Below, piece by piece: positions 52,057 to 62,061 of a stretch of 64,000 nt of DNA. A model generated the notes under the pieces. It was given only the letters and a program-made list of their open reading frames with translations, was not told the origin of the DNA and ran no database searches. Source of the stretch: Catonella massiliensis (GTDB lineage Bacteria > Bacillota > Clostridia > Lachnospirales > Lachnospiraceae); contig NZ_JAEPRJ010000001.1 in the NCBI RefSeq assembly GCF_016651435.1, forward strand, positions 2,232,001 through 2,296,000. Reading direction: 5' to 3'. The translations under genes were made by a program, and so were the position numbers. Position 1 is the first letter of the stretch; each line of letters opens with the position of its first letter.

Positions 52057-53052
52057 TTACCTTTCAAACGCTCGTGAAGTGCGAATACTGTCTACATAAT
52101 TTTCCATAAGTCTCTGTAAGTCCTCATAGGTTTCAAGCTTGTTTACCTCTCCTCTAAGCTTGGTGGAATTAGGGTAGCCTGCCGTAAACCAGGCTATATG
52201 CTTTCTCATCTCTCTTACTCCCGTGTAGAGCCCCTTATACTCTATCATCCAGGTTGCCTGCCTGAGTATCATAGAAAGGAATTCATCTGCCGTAGGAGGT
52301 GGGAGAATTTCTCCTCTTTCAAGATAAGCATTTATTCTGTTAAATATCCAAGGATTGCCCCTTGCTCCCCTTGCTATCATAATGCCGTCACAACCGGTTT
52401 CTTCAAGCATCCTTTTTGCATCAAGCTCTGTAACCACATCACCATTTCCTATAATCGGTATGCTTACAGCCTCTTTCACTGCCCTGATTATCTCCCAGTC
52501 AGCCTTACCGCTGTAGTACTGTGACCTGGTGCGGCCATGTACAGCTATTGCATCCACTCCTGCCGCTTCTGCTATCTTTGCTACCTCGACAGCATTTTTA
52601 TTGGCTACCGTAAAGCCTGCCCTTATCTTTATTGTGACTGGTTTTTTAGAATTTTTCTTTAGACTTTTAATAATCTCAGCTATCTTTTCAGGAGTTTCCA
52701 TAAGTGCCGAGCCTTCGCCGTTATTTACCACCTTGGGTACGGGACAGCCCATATTTACATCCAGGATATCGAAGTTTCTGTCGTTAATTGCAGCCGCCAT
52801 CTCGCCCATAATATCTGCATCTGAGCCAAATATCTGAAGACTTGTAGGCCGTTCTCTCTCATCTACCGTTATAAGCTCTTCTGTATTCTTATTCTTATAC
52901 TTGAAGCCCTTGGCGCTAACCATCTCTGTATAAGTAAGTGCTACTCCGTTTTCCTTGCAAAGCACTCTAAAGGGGAGGTCTGTCACCCCCGCCATAGGAC
53001 CTAGCACCAGTCTTCCGTTTAGTTCAACATCTCCTATCTTAAAGCCTTTCAT
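52057..53052 (-). CDS. dusB: tRNA-dihydrouridine synthase (DusB type)
   Basis: 331-residue FMN enzyme that reduces uridines in tRNA. Marks: LGPMAGVTDLPFR, MGCPVPKVVNNGEGSALM with the catalytic Cys, KIRAGF and VHGRTRSQYYSGKADW, IIGNGDV. Overlaps the upstream small gene by 4 nt. Confidence 0.94.
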   Translation of the reverse strand: MKGFKIGDVELNGRLVLGPMAGVTDLPFRVLCKENGVALTYTEMVSAKGFKYKNKNTEELITVDERERPTSLQIFGSDADIMGEMAAAINDRNFDILDVNMGCPVPKVVNNGEGSALMETPEKIAEIIKSLKKNSKKPVTIKIRAGFTVANKNAVEVAKIAEAAGVDAIAVHGRTRSQYYSGKADWEIIRAVKEAVSIPIIGNGDVVTELDAKRMLEETGCDGIMIARGARGNPWIFNRINAYLERGEILPPPTADEFLSMILRQATWMIEYKGLYTGVREMRKHIAWFTAGYPNSTKLRGEVNKLETYEDLQRLMENYVDSIRTSRAFER

Positions 53053-53372
53053 ACTTCTCCTTTAACAAGCTCATTATAATACCTTTCAATGCCTGTAAGC
53101 AACTCTTCTTTTTCCTTTTGAAACCTGCTAAGAAGCATACCGCTGTGAATCTCATCATAAGAATAGTCATCATCATTGCTTGCAGTGTGAATGTAGAGGT
53201 TCTTATCATCATCAAAGGAAAGTGTGAGTATTCCTCCTGCCTTTTCCGTAAAGAGCACACAGGCTACCTGAAGCTCTTCTTTGATTGCTGTAGGAAGCTT
53301 TGCAAATGAGCTTCCCAGATAATATTTATGTAAATACGCATTGCTAACGCAAAGAATTTGTTTTTCGTCCAT
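53049..53372 (-). CDS. Small conserved protein upstream of dusB (DUF6145-like?)
   Basis: 107 residues, acidic, no signal or membrane segment, starting MDEKQILCVSNAYLHKYYLG and containing a DDDYSYDE patch. I think it belongs to a Lachnospiraceae family next to dusB (possibly DUF6145) but cannot confirm. The four-base overlap with dusB shows it is translated as part of this operon. Confidence 0.7.
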   Translation of the reverse strand: MDEKQILCVSNAYLHKYYLGSSFAKLPTAIKEELQVACVLFTEKAGGILTLSFDDDKNLYIHTASNDDDYSYDEIHSGMLLSRFQKEKEELLTGIERYYNELVKGEV

Positions 53373-53575
53373 TTATACATCCCCTTATGGTAAATTGCCT
53401 ATATCAAGTCGTGCCAAAAAATCTCCTATTACACAGGAATAGCCTTACTTTGCAGGATTTGGCTCCTGTAGCAGGCTGCACAGGCTTCATCTCATATCTG
53501 CCGCAGCGCAATCCCTCACAGAGATTTCAATGTATGTTAGCACAAACTGTGGAGCTTAGTCAATTATTCTTAGCT
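53373..53575. other. Gap between the dusB operon and the RpiR gene
   Basis: No gene. A weak CCTGT/ACAGG hairpin lies at 53465-53484, and TTGACT with a poor -10 on the minus strand near 53530-53560 could be the operon promoter. Confidence 0.35.
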
Positions 53576-54469
53576 TTAACTGTTTAGTTTCATAATCTCA
53601 TTTTCAGACATGATTGTATCCCCTGTATGTAAGGCCTCGTATGTCTTAAGCAGCTTCTTTTCGTATTTATCATAATCCGTACTAAGTACGCAGGAGAGCA
53701 GGATGTCTACAATACTAAGCATGGCTATACGTGAGCTGGTTGCCCCACTTCTCATAGTCACCTCTCTTGTTAAGACATTTAGGTATACATCTGCACCCTT
53801 TAAGAGATTGGTCTTTCTTAGCTGGGTTACAGCTATGATTTTACAGTTCTGAGCCTTTAAGAGCTTAAGTATTAGCTGAATCTCCTTTGTCTTACCTGAG
53901 TAGGTAAAGAGGACGCAGGCATCCTTACTTCCAAGCAGGGCGGCGCTCGTAAGCTGGTCGTGAAAGTCAGTATGAGCATAAGAGCTTACCCCAATTCTTC
54001 TAAACTTCTGAACCGCGTCAAGGCAGACAAGACCTGAGGCTCCTATCCCAAAGAAATGCACAGCCTCACTGGAGCCAAGAATGGCAACAGCCTTTTCTAC
54101 TTCTGTAGTCTTAAGTATATTCTCAGTATCTGTAAGTGCCTGTCTTTCATTTCTAAATATATTTCTTACAACGCTCTTAACTGAATCTCCAGGCCTTATA
54201 TCGGTATAAAGGCCGGTGTCCTCTTCATTGTCAGCGATTGCAAGTGTGAGGCCTACTATAAAGCTTCTATAGCCTGAGAATCCGAGAGCTTTACAAAATC
54301 TCATCACAGACGCATCACTTGACTTACTTGCCACAGCCAGTTCTTTTATAGACATTGCCGGTACCTTGGAAGGATTCTCAAGGATGAACTCTGCGACCTT
54401 TTGCTCAACAGGCGTAAAGTCATTAAATATTGCCTTTATTTTCAACAACGGATTGCTGTCACTATTCAT
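53576..54469 (-). CDS. MurR/RpiR-family regulator
   Basis: 297 residues: N-terminal HTH_6 (VEQKVAEFILENPSKVPAMSIKELAVASKSSDASVMRFCKALGFSGY) and a C-terminal SIS sugar-phosphate-binding domain (AVHFFGIGASG, DACVLFTYSGKTKEI). Overlaps nagZ by 8 nt and faces the MurNAc salvage genes, so it probably senses MurNAc-6-phosphate or a related ester, as MurR does. Confidence 0.92.
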   Translation of the reverse strand: MNSDSNPLLKIKAIFNDFTPVEQKVAEFILENPSKVPAMSIKELAVASKSSDASVMRFCKALGFSGYRSFIVGLTLAIADNEEDTGLYTDIRPGDSVKSVVRNIFRNERQALTDTENILKTTEVEKAVAILGSSEAVHFFGIGASGLVCLDAVQKFRRIGVSSYAHTDFHDQLTSAALLGSKDACVLFTYSGKTKEIQLILKLLKAQNCKIIAVTQLRKTNLLKGADVYLNVLTREVTMRSGATSSRIAMLSIVDILLSCVLSTDYDKYEKKLLKTYEALHTGDTIMSENEIMKLNS

Positions 54470-55985
54470 TCTCGCCGCCTTTCAGGAAACTTGCCAATGC
54501 ATCAAACATGTCCACGCTGTACTCATACAGGGCAACCTTGTTTGACCTATCACTTACTAGCTCCAGGTCGTAAGGGTTGCGAAGAGCTGCAAGGGTGAGT
54601 ACTCCATTCCTACCGCAAACCTTCTCTTCAAGTGCTTTTACAAAGTCAGCCTGAGCAGCAAAAAGATGTGCATTGTAGCTTCCCATAATCACATCCAAGT
54701 ATTTATCAAGCTTTGATAGTATCTCCTCACACTCCTCTTTTGTAGGCTCAAGAGGAACCTTTATGAAAGGCAGATTTAACTTCTTACCCAGGTACTCAGC
54801 AAAGTCGAGTTCAAGAGGCTTGCCTGACACAAGAGTAACTCTGTAAGACGGACAGCCCAGGATTATGGTCTCATCATTTACCGTTAGGCTTTTGCCCTCT
54901 GCTTTATTACGGACATCTATACACTTAAAACGAAGCTCATTAAATACAGTCCTAAATCTTGATATTTCTTCCTCTTCTATGTCCGCCTCACTGCCGATTC
55001 CATACTTTTCTTTTAAGCAAATTATCTTCTTAGCAGATGCCTTAAGCCTGTCCACATCGACGTTTTCGATAACTGCATCAAGTATATCCCTTGCCACAGT
55101 ATAGTCGTGAGATACTGTAAGCAGGTCAGCCCCTGCCATAAGAGTCTTAAGTCCTCCCTCTACCGAGCCGTAGTTTTCCTTGATTGCCCCCATTTCAAGA
55201 CAGTCTGTAGCTATTATTCCTCTAAAGCCAAGCTTTTCCCTAAGAAGGCCTGTTAGAACCGCCTTTGACATAGTGCAGGGATAGTCCTTATCAAGTGCCT
55301 TAAATATAATGTGGGAGGTCATGACGCAATCAATACCATCCTCTATCATTCTTGCAAAAGGTAAAATCTCCTCTCTTTCAAGCTCTTCAAGGCTTTTACT
55401 GATTGAAGGCAGTATCAGATGTGAATCGCTGTCAGTATCGCCATGCCCTGGAAAATGCTTGATGCAGGGAATAACTCCTCCGTCTTTTAGTCCACTTGCC
55501 ATCTTCTTAGCAAAAGCGTATACAGTAGCTGCATCATCCCCATAAGAGCGGACACCTATCACAGGGTTTAGCTTGTTGTTATTGATATCACAAGATGGTG
55601 CAAGGTCAAAATTCACCCCGCACATCCTTAGTTCTTTTGCAGTTATAAGCCCTGCCTCATAGGCGTAGTGGGGCTCTCCCGTTCTTCCAATCGCCATTGC
55701 TCCTGGTGCAGAAGGCAAGTCAGGAGAAAGTCTTGACACCATACCACCCTCCTGGTCTATGGAAATGAGCGCAGGATAGCCCGTAGCCTTCTTTACAACC
55801 TCTTGAATCTTGCCACAAAGCCTCTTTAGCTGTTCTTTACTGTATATATTTTCGCTAAAAAGAATGACATTGCCTACCTTATATTCTTCTATAAAACTTA
55901 TAAAATCCTCTGAGATTTCATCAACTCCTGTAAATCCTACCATCATCACCTGTCCGGCAAGGAAGTTCTTATCGTTCATATCCAT
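54462..55985 (-). CDS. nagZ: GH3 beta-N-acetylhexosaminidase (NagZ-like)
   Basis: 507 residues, no signal peptide, so cytosolic. CIKHFPGHGDTDSDSHLILPSI contains the His-Asp acid/base dyad of NagZ enzymes; the nucleophile Asp is in IIATDCLEMGAI. A C-terminal domain follows beyond residue 370. Releases GlcNAc from GlcNAc-MurNAc or GlcNAc-anhydroMurNAc. Two genes (nagZ, rpiR) run left from the divergent region. Confidence 0.92.
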   Translation of the reverse strand: MDMNDKNFLAGQVMMVGFTGVDEISEDFISFIEEYKVGNVILFSENIYSKEQLKRLCGKIQEVVKKATGYPALISIDQEGGMVSRLSPDLPSAPGAMAIGRTGEPHYAYEAGLITAKELRMCGVNFDLAPSCDINNNKLNPVIGVRSYGDDAATVYAFAKKMASGLKDGGVIPCIKHFPGHGDTDSDSHLILPSISKSLEELEREEILPFARMIEDGIDCVMTSHIIFKALDKDYPCTMSKAVLTGLLREKLGFRGIIATDCLEMGAIKENYGSVEGGLKTLMAGADLLTVSHDYTVARDILDAVIENVDVDRLKASAKKIICLKEKYGIGSEADIEEEEISRFRTVFNELRFKCIDVRNKAEGKSLTVNDETIILGCPSYRVTLVSGKPLELDFAEYLGKKLNLPFIKVPLEPTKEECEEILSKLDKYLDVIMGSYNAHLFAAQADFVKALEEKVCGRNGVLTLAALRNPYDLELVSDRSNKVALYEYSVDMFDALASFLKGGENE

Positions 55986-56254
55986 TACTTGGCTCTCCTT
56001 TATAAATAGCAGATAAAATACTTATCATCTACATCATTATACAGGAAACAGGTAAAATAATAAAGTAAAATTTCATCAAAATTAATTTTATCCGAAATAT
56101 TATTACAAGAGATGAAACTCAAAGGAATTCAATACAATATTTTACGGTATTTTTATCCAAATATCAGAAAATAAAAGCTATACTCCAATTCAATTACAGC
56201 ACGACTAATCTAAAAATTTCACTAAAATTACTCCTAATTTCTCAAAGATAATAG
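55986..56254. other. Divergent gap between nagZ and the salvage transporter operon
   Basis: AT-rich, no gene. A TATAAT on the minus strand near 56035-56040 is the probable nagZ -10; its -35 is weak. Half-sites resembling ATTTCAC/ATTTCAT occur near 56069 and 56213. Confidence 0.45.
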
Positions 56255-56283
56255 TTGACATCTACCAAGATTGATGATACCAT
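56255..56283 (+). promoter_or_regulatory. Promoter of the peptidoglycan-sugar salvage operon
   Basis: TTGACA (56255-56260), 17-nt spacer, TACCAT (56278-56283). Confidence 0.75.
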
Positions 56284-56294
56284 GTTGGCAACTT

Positions 56295-56311
56295 GTGAAA
56301 TATTATTTCAC
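56295..56311. promoter_or_regulatory. Candidate RpiR operator at the salvage promoter
   Basis: Perfect inverted repeat GTGAAAT-ATT-ATTTCAC placed a few bases after the predicted transcription start, a good position for repression. The partner regulator gene lies 1.8 kb away in the same locus. Confidence 0.6.
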
Positions 56312-56355
56312 TAAACTCTGTAAATCAAAAAATATTTTTTCGGAGGAGGAAAATT

Positions 56356-58002
56356 ATGAAAAAGAAATCGCAGAGATTGATGGCAGGCTTTATAGCTTTA
56401 GCATCAGCGGTTACAATGCTTACTGCCTGCGGTGGCAGCAAGACAGGTACAGACAGCGGCTCAGCAGGTAAGGCTTCTACAGCTTCCACTACAAGCACCG
56501 CATCAAAGGCTTCAAGCGCTGCTTCGCAAACAAAGGCAGATGACAAGCCTATCGAGATCAGCATGTATATGCCCGACAACGCAACCCTGCCTTATAAGCA
56601 GGACTGGCTTACCTTTGAGACAGTTCAGAAGAACACCAATGTTAAGCTTAATGTAGAGGCTATTCCAATCGCCGACTATCAGACCAAGGTTTCACTTGCA
56701 CTTAACACAGCAGACAATGCACCTGATGTTATCCTTTATCAGTCAAGCGTTGGTGAGAATGCCTCTTTGGCATTAAACGGTGCCATAGTTCCAATCAGTG
56801 ATTACTCAGAGTGGACACCTAACTATAATGCTTGGGTTGAGAAGTTAGGATTAAAAGATGATATAGAACGACTTAAGCTCAAAGACGGCAAGCTCTACTA
56901 TATGCCTGCTCTTTATGATAAGCCTTTCTATGACGGTGGACTTCTTCTTAGAGAAGACTTCCTTGAGAAAAAGGGATTTTCCGCACCTAAGACCTTTGAT
57001 GACCTCTACAAGATCTTAAAAGCATACAAGGAAGAGAATCCTAAGTCATATCCTCTTACCATACTTGCAGGACCTAGAGTTCTTTACAGATTTACCATGC
57101 CTTCATTTGGCATAAGCGTAGGCAAGAACAGCTCTTCAGGCTCATATACCTTAAGCTATGACTATGACAAGAAAGAATACTTCACAGGTGCTATAGATGA
57201 CAAGTGCAAAGAGTACTTTGCTTTCTTTGCAAAGCTATATAAAGAAGGTCTCTTAGATCCTGAAATGGCAGATCCTATCGATGGTGACAAGTGGGCAAAA
57301 TGCCTCGCAGACGGAACTTCAATAGCTTCTTGGGCATATTATGACCAGATAGGCGGAGTTGCCGCAGCATCCAATATCAAAGGCTTCAAGCTCCAGATGT
57401 ACGCTCCTCTTGAAGGACCAAGCGGTGCTCACACACAGCCTCGTTCAAGAACAGTGGGCGGAATCATGTTCCCAACCAGCACAACCAAGAGAGCTGACTT
57501 CGAGCAGGTTGTAAGAAAGATTGATGAAATGTTCTATTCAGAGGAAAACGCTAAAGTATGGTGCTTAGGTGTTGAAGGCGTTACCTACAAGATGGAAGGC
57601 GACAAGATAGTTTATAACGAAGAAATACAGAAGGCTCCTAACGGCATCTTCAAGCAGATGCAGGTTGATTACGGTTGTGGTGCAAACGGAACCCAACAGG
57701 TATGGCTCCTTGACTTAGAGCTTACAAAGTATGATGACAACTTCAAAAAGATAAACGAGGAAGTTGCTGCAATGCCTGATGCAATTCAGTCCGTACCACC
57801 TGCTCCTGCTTTTGATGATGTGACTGCAGAGGATGCCGCTTCACTCTCCACCCCTCTTGCTGACAAGTTTGAGGTATGGGCAGATGCATTTATCACAGGC
57901 AAAAAGAGCGTAGATAGCGACTGGGATGCTTATGTAAAAGAAATGAAGGATCTCGGAATCGAAGAATACTGCAAGATGTATAACGACAACCTTAAAAAAT
58001 AA
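56356..58002 (+). CDS. Sugar-binding lipoprotein of the salvage locus
   Basis: 548 residues. Lipobox LTAC near residue 25 after a hydrophobic core, Ser/Thr/Ala linker, then a large LplA-type binding fold (EISMYMPDNATLPYKQDWLTFE). AGGAGG before the ATG. With two permeases and MurNAc-processing genes downstream, the ligand is probably a peptidoglycan-derived amino sugar or disaccharide. Confidence 0.88.
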   Translation: MKKKSQRLMAGFIALASAVTMLTACGGSKTGTDSGSAGKASTASTTSTASKASSAASQTKADDKPIEISMYMPDNATLPYKQDWLTFETVQKNTNVKLNVEAIPIADYQTKVSLALNTADNAPDVILYQSSVGENASLALNGAIVPISDYSEWTPNYNAWVEKLGLKDDIERLKLKDGKLYYMPALYDKPFYDGGLLLREDFLEKKGFSAPKTFDDLYKILKAYKEENPKSYPLTILAGPRVLYRFTMPSFGISVGKNSSSGSYTLSYDYDKKEYFTGAIDDKCKEYFAFFAKLYKEGLLDPEMADPIDGDKWAKCLADGTSIASWAYYDQIGGVAAASNIKGFKLQMYAPLEGPSGAHTQPRSRTVGGIMFPTSTTKRADFEQVVRKIDEMFYSEENAKVWCLGVEGVTYKMEGDKIVYNEEIQKAPNGIFKQMQVDYGCGANGTQQVWLLDLELTKYDDNFKKINEEVAAMPDAIQSVPPAPAFDDVTAEDAASLSTPLADKFEVWADAFITGKKSVDSDWDAYVKEMKDLGIEEYCKMYNDNLKK

Positions 58003-58069
58003 TTTGGGATATTTTACATTTTATGTGGCTGCTTAAAAAAGCAGCCACAATTTTAAAAGGATAACAGGT

Positions 58070-59002
58070 ATGAAAGAAAATAAATCAGCTGAAATTAGGA
58101 AAACACCGTTAAAAAGATATTTGAAGAGATATGGCGCATTGTATCTTATGCTCCTTATCCCCCTCATCTACTTCATTGTATTTAAGTATGTACCTATGGC
58201 GGGCAATGTACTTGCCTTTAGAAGATATCAGCCGGGTAAGGGTATGTTTGGAACTACCTGGACTCTAAGGTATTTTCAGAGATTCTTAAAAGATCCAAGC
58301 TTTTGGCAGGCATTTAAGAATACCCTTGTCATCTCTCTTACAAACTTAGTAATTAACTTTCCATTGCCAATTATTTTCGCAATACTGGCTAATGAAATTA
58401 CTAATAAGACCTTTAAGAAATTTGTACAGACAGTTTCTTACATGCCAAGATTTATTTCTACAGTTGTAGTAATAGCTATAATGAATGAAATACTTTCTCC
58501 AAGCTCAGGTATATTAAATGAGATACTTAAATCACAAGGTATGGAGCCGATTTATTTTATGAATGAACCTGCATTCTTTAGACCTCTTTATATAATTTCA
58601 GAGGCTTGGCAGTATACCGGCTGGACAGCCATTATCTACCTCTCTGCCATTACAGGCATAAGCAGTGACCTCTATGAGGCTGCGGAGATAGACGGTGCGG
58701 GTAAGCTTCAGAAGATATGGTATATAACTATTCATTCCATTCTTCCAACCATCATGGTTATGCTAATCCTTAACATAGGAAGACTTCTAAGCCTTGGCTA
58801 TGAGAAGATTCTTCTTATGTACACCCCATCCAACTCAGGTGTGAGCGACATCATAGACACCCTTGTTTACAGAACCGGTCTTATGAACCAGAACTACTCC
58901 CTCGCGACAGCCATAGGTCTTTTTGGCGGTATTATCGGTCTTGTACTGGTGTCAGGCGCCAATAAGCTTAGCAGCAAGATTACCGGAAATTCTTTATATT
59001 AA
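58070..59002 (+). CDS. Sugar ABC transporter permease (LplB type)
   Basis: 310 residues, six membrane segments, EAA loop SSDLYEAAEIDGAGKLQKIWYITIHS. Same family as the permease at 24595-25569. No ATPase gene in the operon. Confidence 0.92.
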   Translation: MKENKSAEIRKTPLKRYLKRYGALYLMLLIPLIYFIVFKYVPMAGNVLAFRRYQPGKGMFGTTWTLRYFQRFLKDPSFWQAFKNTLVISLTNLVINFPLPIIFAILANEITNKTFKKFVQTVSYMPRFISTVVVIAIMNEILSPSSGILNEILKSQGMEPIYFMNEPAFFRPLYIISEAWQYTGWTAIIYLSAITGISSDLYEAAEIDGAGKLQKIWYITIHSILPTIMVMLILNIGRLLSLGYEKILLMYTPSNSGVSDIIDTLVYRTGLMNQNYSLATAIGLFGGIIGLVLVSGANKLSSKITGNSLY

Positions 59003-59014
59003 GAGAGAAAAAAG

Positions 59015-59911
59015 ATGATGAAAGAAAAAGAAATCGTAAAATCAAAAAAGCCTCAAAGCTTTACCAGTAAGGTATTTAACTTTGCCATCTATGTAATAAT
59101 GGTCTTGGTGGTTATTATCTGCGTGATACCTTTCATATATATGCTTGCCCTGTCACTTTCCGGCACCAAGGCAATACTTAATAATCAGGTTTATTTGCTC
59201 CCTGTAGACTTCAATGTAGATGCCTACAGGCAGATATTTGAATATCCTAACTTCTTCAGGGCTTATGGAAATACATTTTTTTACACCATCCTTGGTACTT
59301 CCATATCTATGTTTATGACCATTATGTTTGCTTATCCACTCTCAAAGGTTGACCTTAGAGGACATAAGTTTTTCATAAAGCTTGTGGTATTTTCAATGTT
59401 CTTTACTGGCGGTATGATACCTAACTACCTCCTTGTAAGCTCACTTCACCTTGCCGGCACAAGGTTTGCCATGCTGCTTCCTTTTGCCATCAACCAGTTC
59501 AACCTTATAATTATGGTTAATTCATTTCAGTCATTTCCGCACGAGCTTGAAGAGGCCGCACTTATAGACGGACTGGGCTACTGGGGGATACTAAGGAGAG
59601 TAGTCATTCCGCTTTCAAAGCCTGTTGTTGCAACCATAGCCCTCTACTATGCGGTATTTTTCTGGAATGACTGGTTTAACTCCCTCATATACCTAAAGAG
59701 CGACCAGTATCCTGTAATGCTCTTACTTAGAAATATAGTAAACGGAACCCTTATGGTGGGTGACGGAGCAGGCTCTGCGGACAAGAGCACCATTGGTATA
59801 GCTATAAAGACTGCCGTAATTATAACTTCAACTTTACCAATAATTATAATATATCCGTTTTTACAGAAATACTTTGTAAAGGGATTGACTGTAGGGGCTG
59901 TGAAGGGATAA
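59015..59911 (+). CDS. Sugar ABC transporter permease (LplC type)
   Basis: 298 residues, six membrane segments, EAA loop PHELEEAALIDGLGYWGILRRVVIP, end FLQKYFVKGLTVGAVKG. Two adjacent ATGs are possible. Stop overlaps the murQ start by one base (TAATG). Confidence 0.92.
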   Translation: MMKEKEIVKSKKPQSFTSKVFNFAIYVIMVLVVIICVIPFIYMLALSLSGTKAILNNQVYLLPVDFNVDAYRQIFEYPNFFRAYGNTFFYTILGTSISMFMTIMFAYPLSKVDLRGHKFFIKLVVFSMFFTGGMIPNYLLVSSLHLAGTRFAMLLPFAINQFNLIIMVNSFQSFPHELEEAALIDGLGYWGILRRVVIPLSKPVVATIALYYAVFFWNDWFNSLIYLKSDQYPVMLLLRNIVNGTLMVGDGAGSADKSTIGIAIKTAVIITSTLPIIIIYPFLQKYFVKGLTVGAVKG

Positions 59912-60825
59912 TGAATATGAAAGATAATATAAATTTGGACGAAATCTATACAGAACAAAGAAATCCGCTTACAATGCACATTGATGAGGAAAGCACAGAG
60001 GGGATTATAAGGCTTATGAACGGCGAGGATGCCAAGGTTGCTCTTGCTGTGGAGAAGGAAATTCCAAACATCGTAAAGGCTGTAGACCTCATCACAGAGG
60101 CTATCAGAGGCGGTGGACGACTCATATACTGTGGCTGCGGTACTTCAGGAAGACTGGGTATACTTGACGCAGTGGAATGTCTCCCTACCTTTAGTGCAGA
60201 TTCTACAGTCATAGATGCGTTTATGGCGGGTGGAAATGATGCTCTGTTTAAGGCTGTCGAACACGCCGAGGACAGCAGGGAACTGGCTGTCAAAGACTTA
60301 AAGGAGAGACATTTTACAGCTAAGGACATACTCTGTGGAATAGCCGCAAGCGGAAGAACTCCTTATGTCATAGGGGCTATGGAGTATGCCAAATCTCTTG
60401 GCGCCAAGGTAATATCAGTAACCTGCGCTAAGGACAGCGAGATAGATAAACTATCCGACATAGGCATTGCTCCTAAGCTTGGAGGAGAGGTTGTGACGGG
60501 CTCAACAAGGCTAAAGAGCGGTACTGCTCAGAAGATGATATTAAACATGCTCTCCACCGCAACCATGATTAAGCTAGGCAAGGTCTACGGCAACCTCATG
60601 GTGGACGTCAAAGCCACAAATAACAAGCTTGTGGAAAGATGCATAAGGATAGTTATGGCTGCTACGGGCACCGATAGAGAGAATGCTCTTAACTGCCTTG
60701 AAAAATGTGGTTTTTCCGCAAAGACTGCTATAGTTATGATACTCTGCGCTGTGGATGCGGGCGAGGCTGAGAAGCTTCTAAACTCTAATTACGGACGAAT
60801 TTCTGATATACTGAGGAAAGAGTAA
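59911..60825 (+). CDS. murQ: N-acetylmuramic acid 6-phosphate etherase
   Basis: 304 residues. SIS fold with YCGCGTSGRLGILDAVECLPTF and the family N-terminus TEQRNP; C-terminal TGSTRLKSGTAQKMILNMLST and VDVKATNNKL. Splits MurNAc-6-phosphate into GlcNAc-6-phosphate and D-lactate. Ends directly before the next gene's ATG (no gap). Confidence 0.95.
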   Translation: MNMKDNINLDEIYTEQRNPLTMHIDEESTEGIIRLMNGEDAKVALAVEKEIPNIVKAVDLITEAIRGGGRLIYCGCGTSGRLGILDAVECLPTFSADSTVIDAFMAGGNDALFKAVEHAEDSRELAVKDLKERHFTAKDILCGIAASGRTPYVIGAMEYAKSLGAKVISVTCAKDSEIDKLSDIGIAPKLGGEVVTGSTRLKSGTAQKMILNMLSTATMIKLGKVYGNLMVDVKATNNKLVERCIRIVMAATGTDRENALNCLEKCGFSAKTAIVMILCAVDAGEAEKLLNSNYGRISDILRKE

Positions 60826-61968
60826 ATGAGAGTATTAAATGGAATAGACCACCTTGAAGATGCTCATAAACTACTAAAAGGTAAGAGAATAGGGCTTATA
60901 ACAAGCTCTGCCGGTGTAACTGTAAACTTAGAGCATGATACCTCTGTATTTAAGAGGCTAGGCTACCATATAGAGACACTCCTTGCACCGGAACACGGAA
61001 TCTGGGGAAATATCCCTGCAGGCGAGGTTGTAAGCGATGGCACAGACAGGCTTACCGGGCTGCCTATAACCAGTCTCTACAAGAAAGATAGGAAAAATCT
61101 TCCTAAAGAAGTAATAGAGAGGCTTGATATCATTGTCTATGACATTCAGGATGTTGGAAGCAGGTTTTACACCTATATATCACTACTTAAAAATGTGATG
61201 AATGACTGTAAAAAAGCAGGTCTTCCCCTACTCATTTTGGACAGGGTAAATCCTCTATCAGGCAAGGTGGAAGGAAATATCCTAAAGGAGGAGTACTTTA
61301 GCTATGTAGGCTGTTTCTCCCTCCCACAAAGATACGGACTGACTGTGGGCGAGGTTGCAAGGCTGTTTGATAGCGAAATAGGGCTTAAAGACAATCTACA
61401 TATCTTGGAGGTATTAAACTGGAACAGAAATATGCTCTTTCCCGAGACAGGTCTTACCTTCATGCCTCCAAGCCCGAATATACCAAACTTTGATACTACA
61501 CTAGCTTATGCGGGGCTTTGCCTGCTTGAAGGAACCAACATCTCGGAAGGACGGGGAACTACCCTGCCTTTCCTACAGTTTGGCTCTCCTTTCATAAAGG
61601 CAGAGGAGCTGGTAAAGGAATTAAACTGCCTGAAACTCCCTTCAGTCATCTTTACTCCTGCATTTTTCACCCCTACATTTTCAAAATACAAGGGTGAACT
61701 ATGTGAGGGAGTTTTGCTTCATATCACTGACTATCACGAGTTTAGGCCTGTAGAAACAGGATTTAGGATACTATATACTATAAGGCGGCTATACGGAGAT
61801 GACTTTAAGCTCCTGCCAAAGGAAAAGGGAAACACTCACAGCTTCTTCACTTTGCTTACGGGAACTGAGCTTTTTACCAAAGAAAACACCGATATAGAAG
61901 AACTGATGGAGATATTTAGGAAAGATAGTGAAACATTTTTAAGCACTTGCAAAGAGTATATTTTATGA
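60826..61968 (+). CDS. namZ: DUF1343/GH171 exo-N-acetylmuramidase (NamZ-like)
   Basis: 380 residues without signal peptide. Family marks: IGLITSSAGV, LLAPEHGIWG, YDIQDVGSRFYTYIS, PNIPNFDTTLAYAGLCLLEGTNISEGRGTTLPF. In B. subtilis NamZ removes terminal MurNAc from peptidoglycan fragments and is secreted; here the lack of a signal suggests it acts on imported disaccharide. Confidence 0.9.
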   Translation: MRVLNGIDHLEDAHKLLKGKRIGLITSSAGVTVNLEHDTSVFKRLGYHIETLLAPEHGIWGNIPAGEVVSDGTDRLTGLPITSLYKKDRKNLPKEVIERLDIIVYDIQDVGSRFYTYISLLKNVMNDCKKAGLPLLILDRVNPLSGKVEGNILKEEYFSYVGCFSLPQRYGLTVGEVARLFDSEIGLKDNLHILEVLNWNRNMLFPETGLTFMPPSPNIPNFDTTLAYAGLCLLEGTNISEGRGTTLPFLQFGSPFIKAEELVKELNCLKLPSVIFTPAFFTPTFSKYKGELCEGVLLHITDYHEFRPVETGFRILYTIRRLYGDDFKLLPKEKGNTHSFFTLLTGTELFTKENTDIEELMEIFRKDSETFLSTCKEYIL

Positions 61969-62061
61969 TACAAGTGTGGGAAGTATACAAAATTGAATGT
62001 GGCTTTTCCACGAGAGAATTATTATCTTTTAAAAGCTATATATTACACAAGGAGGAACAAT

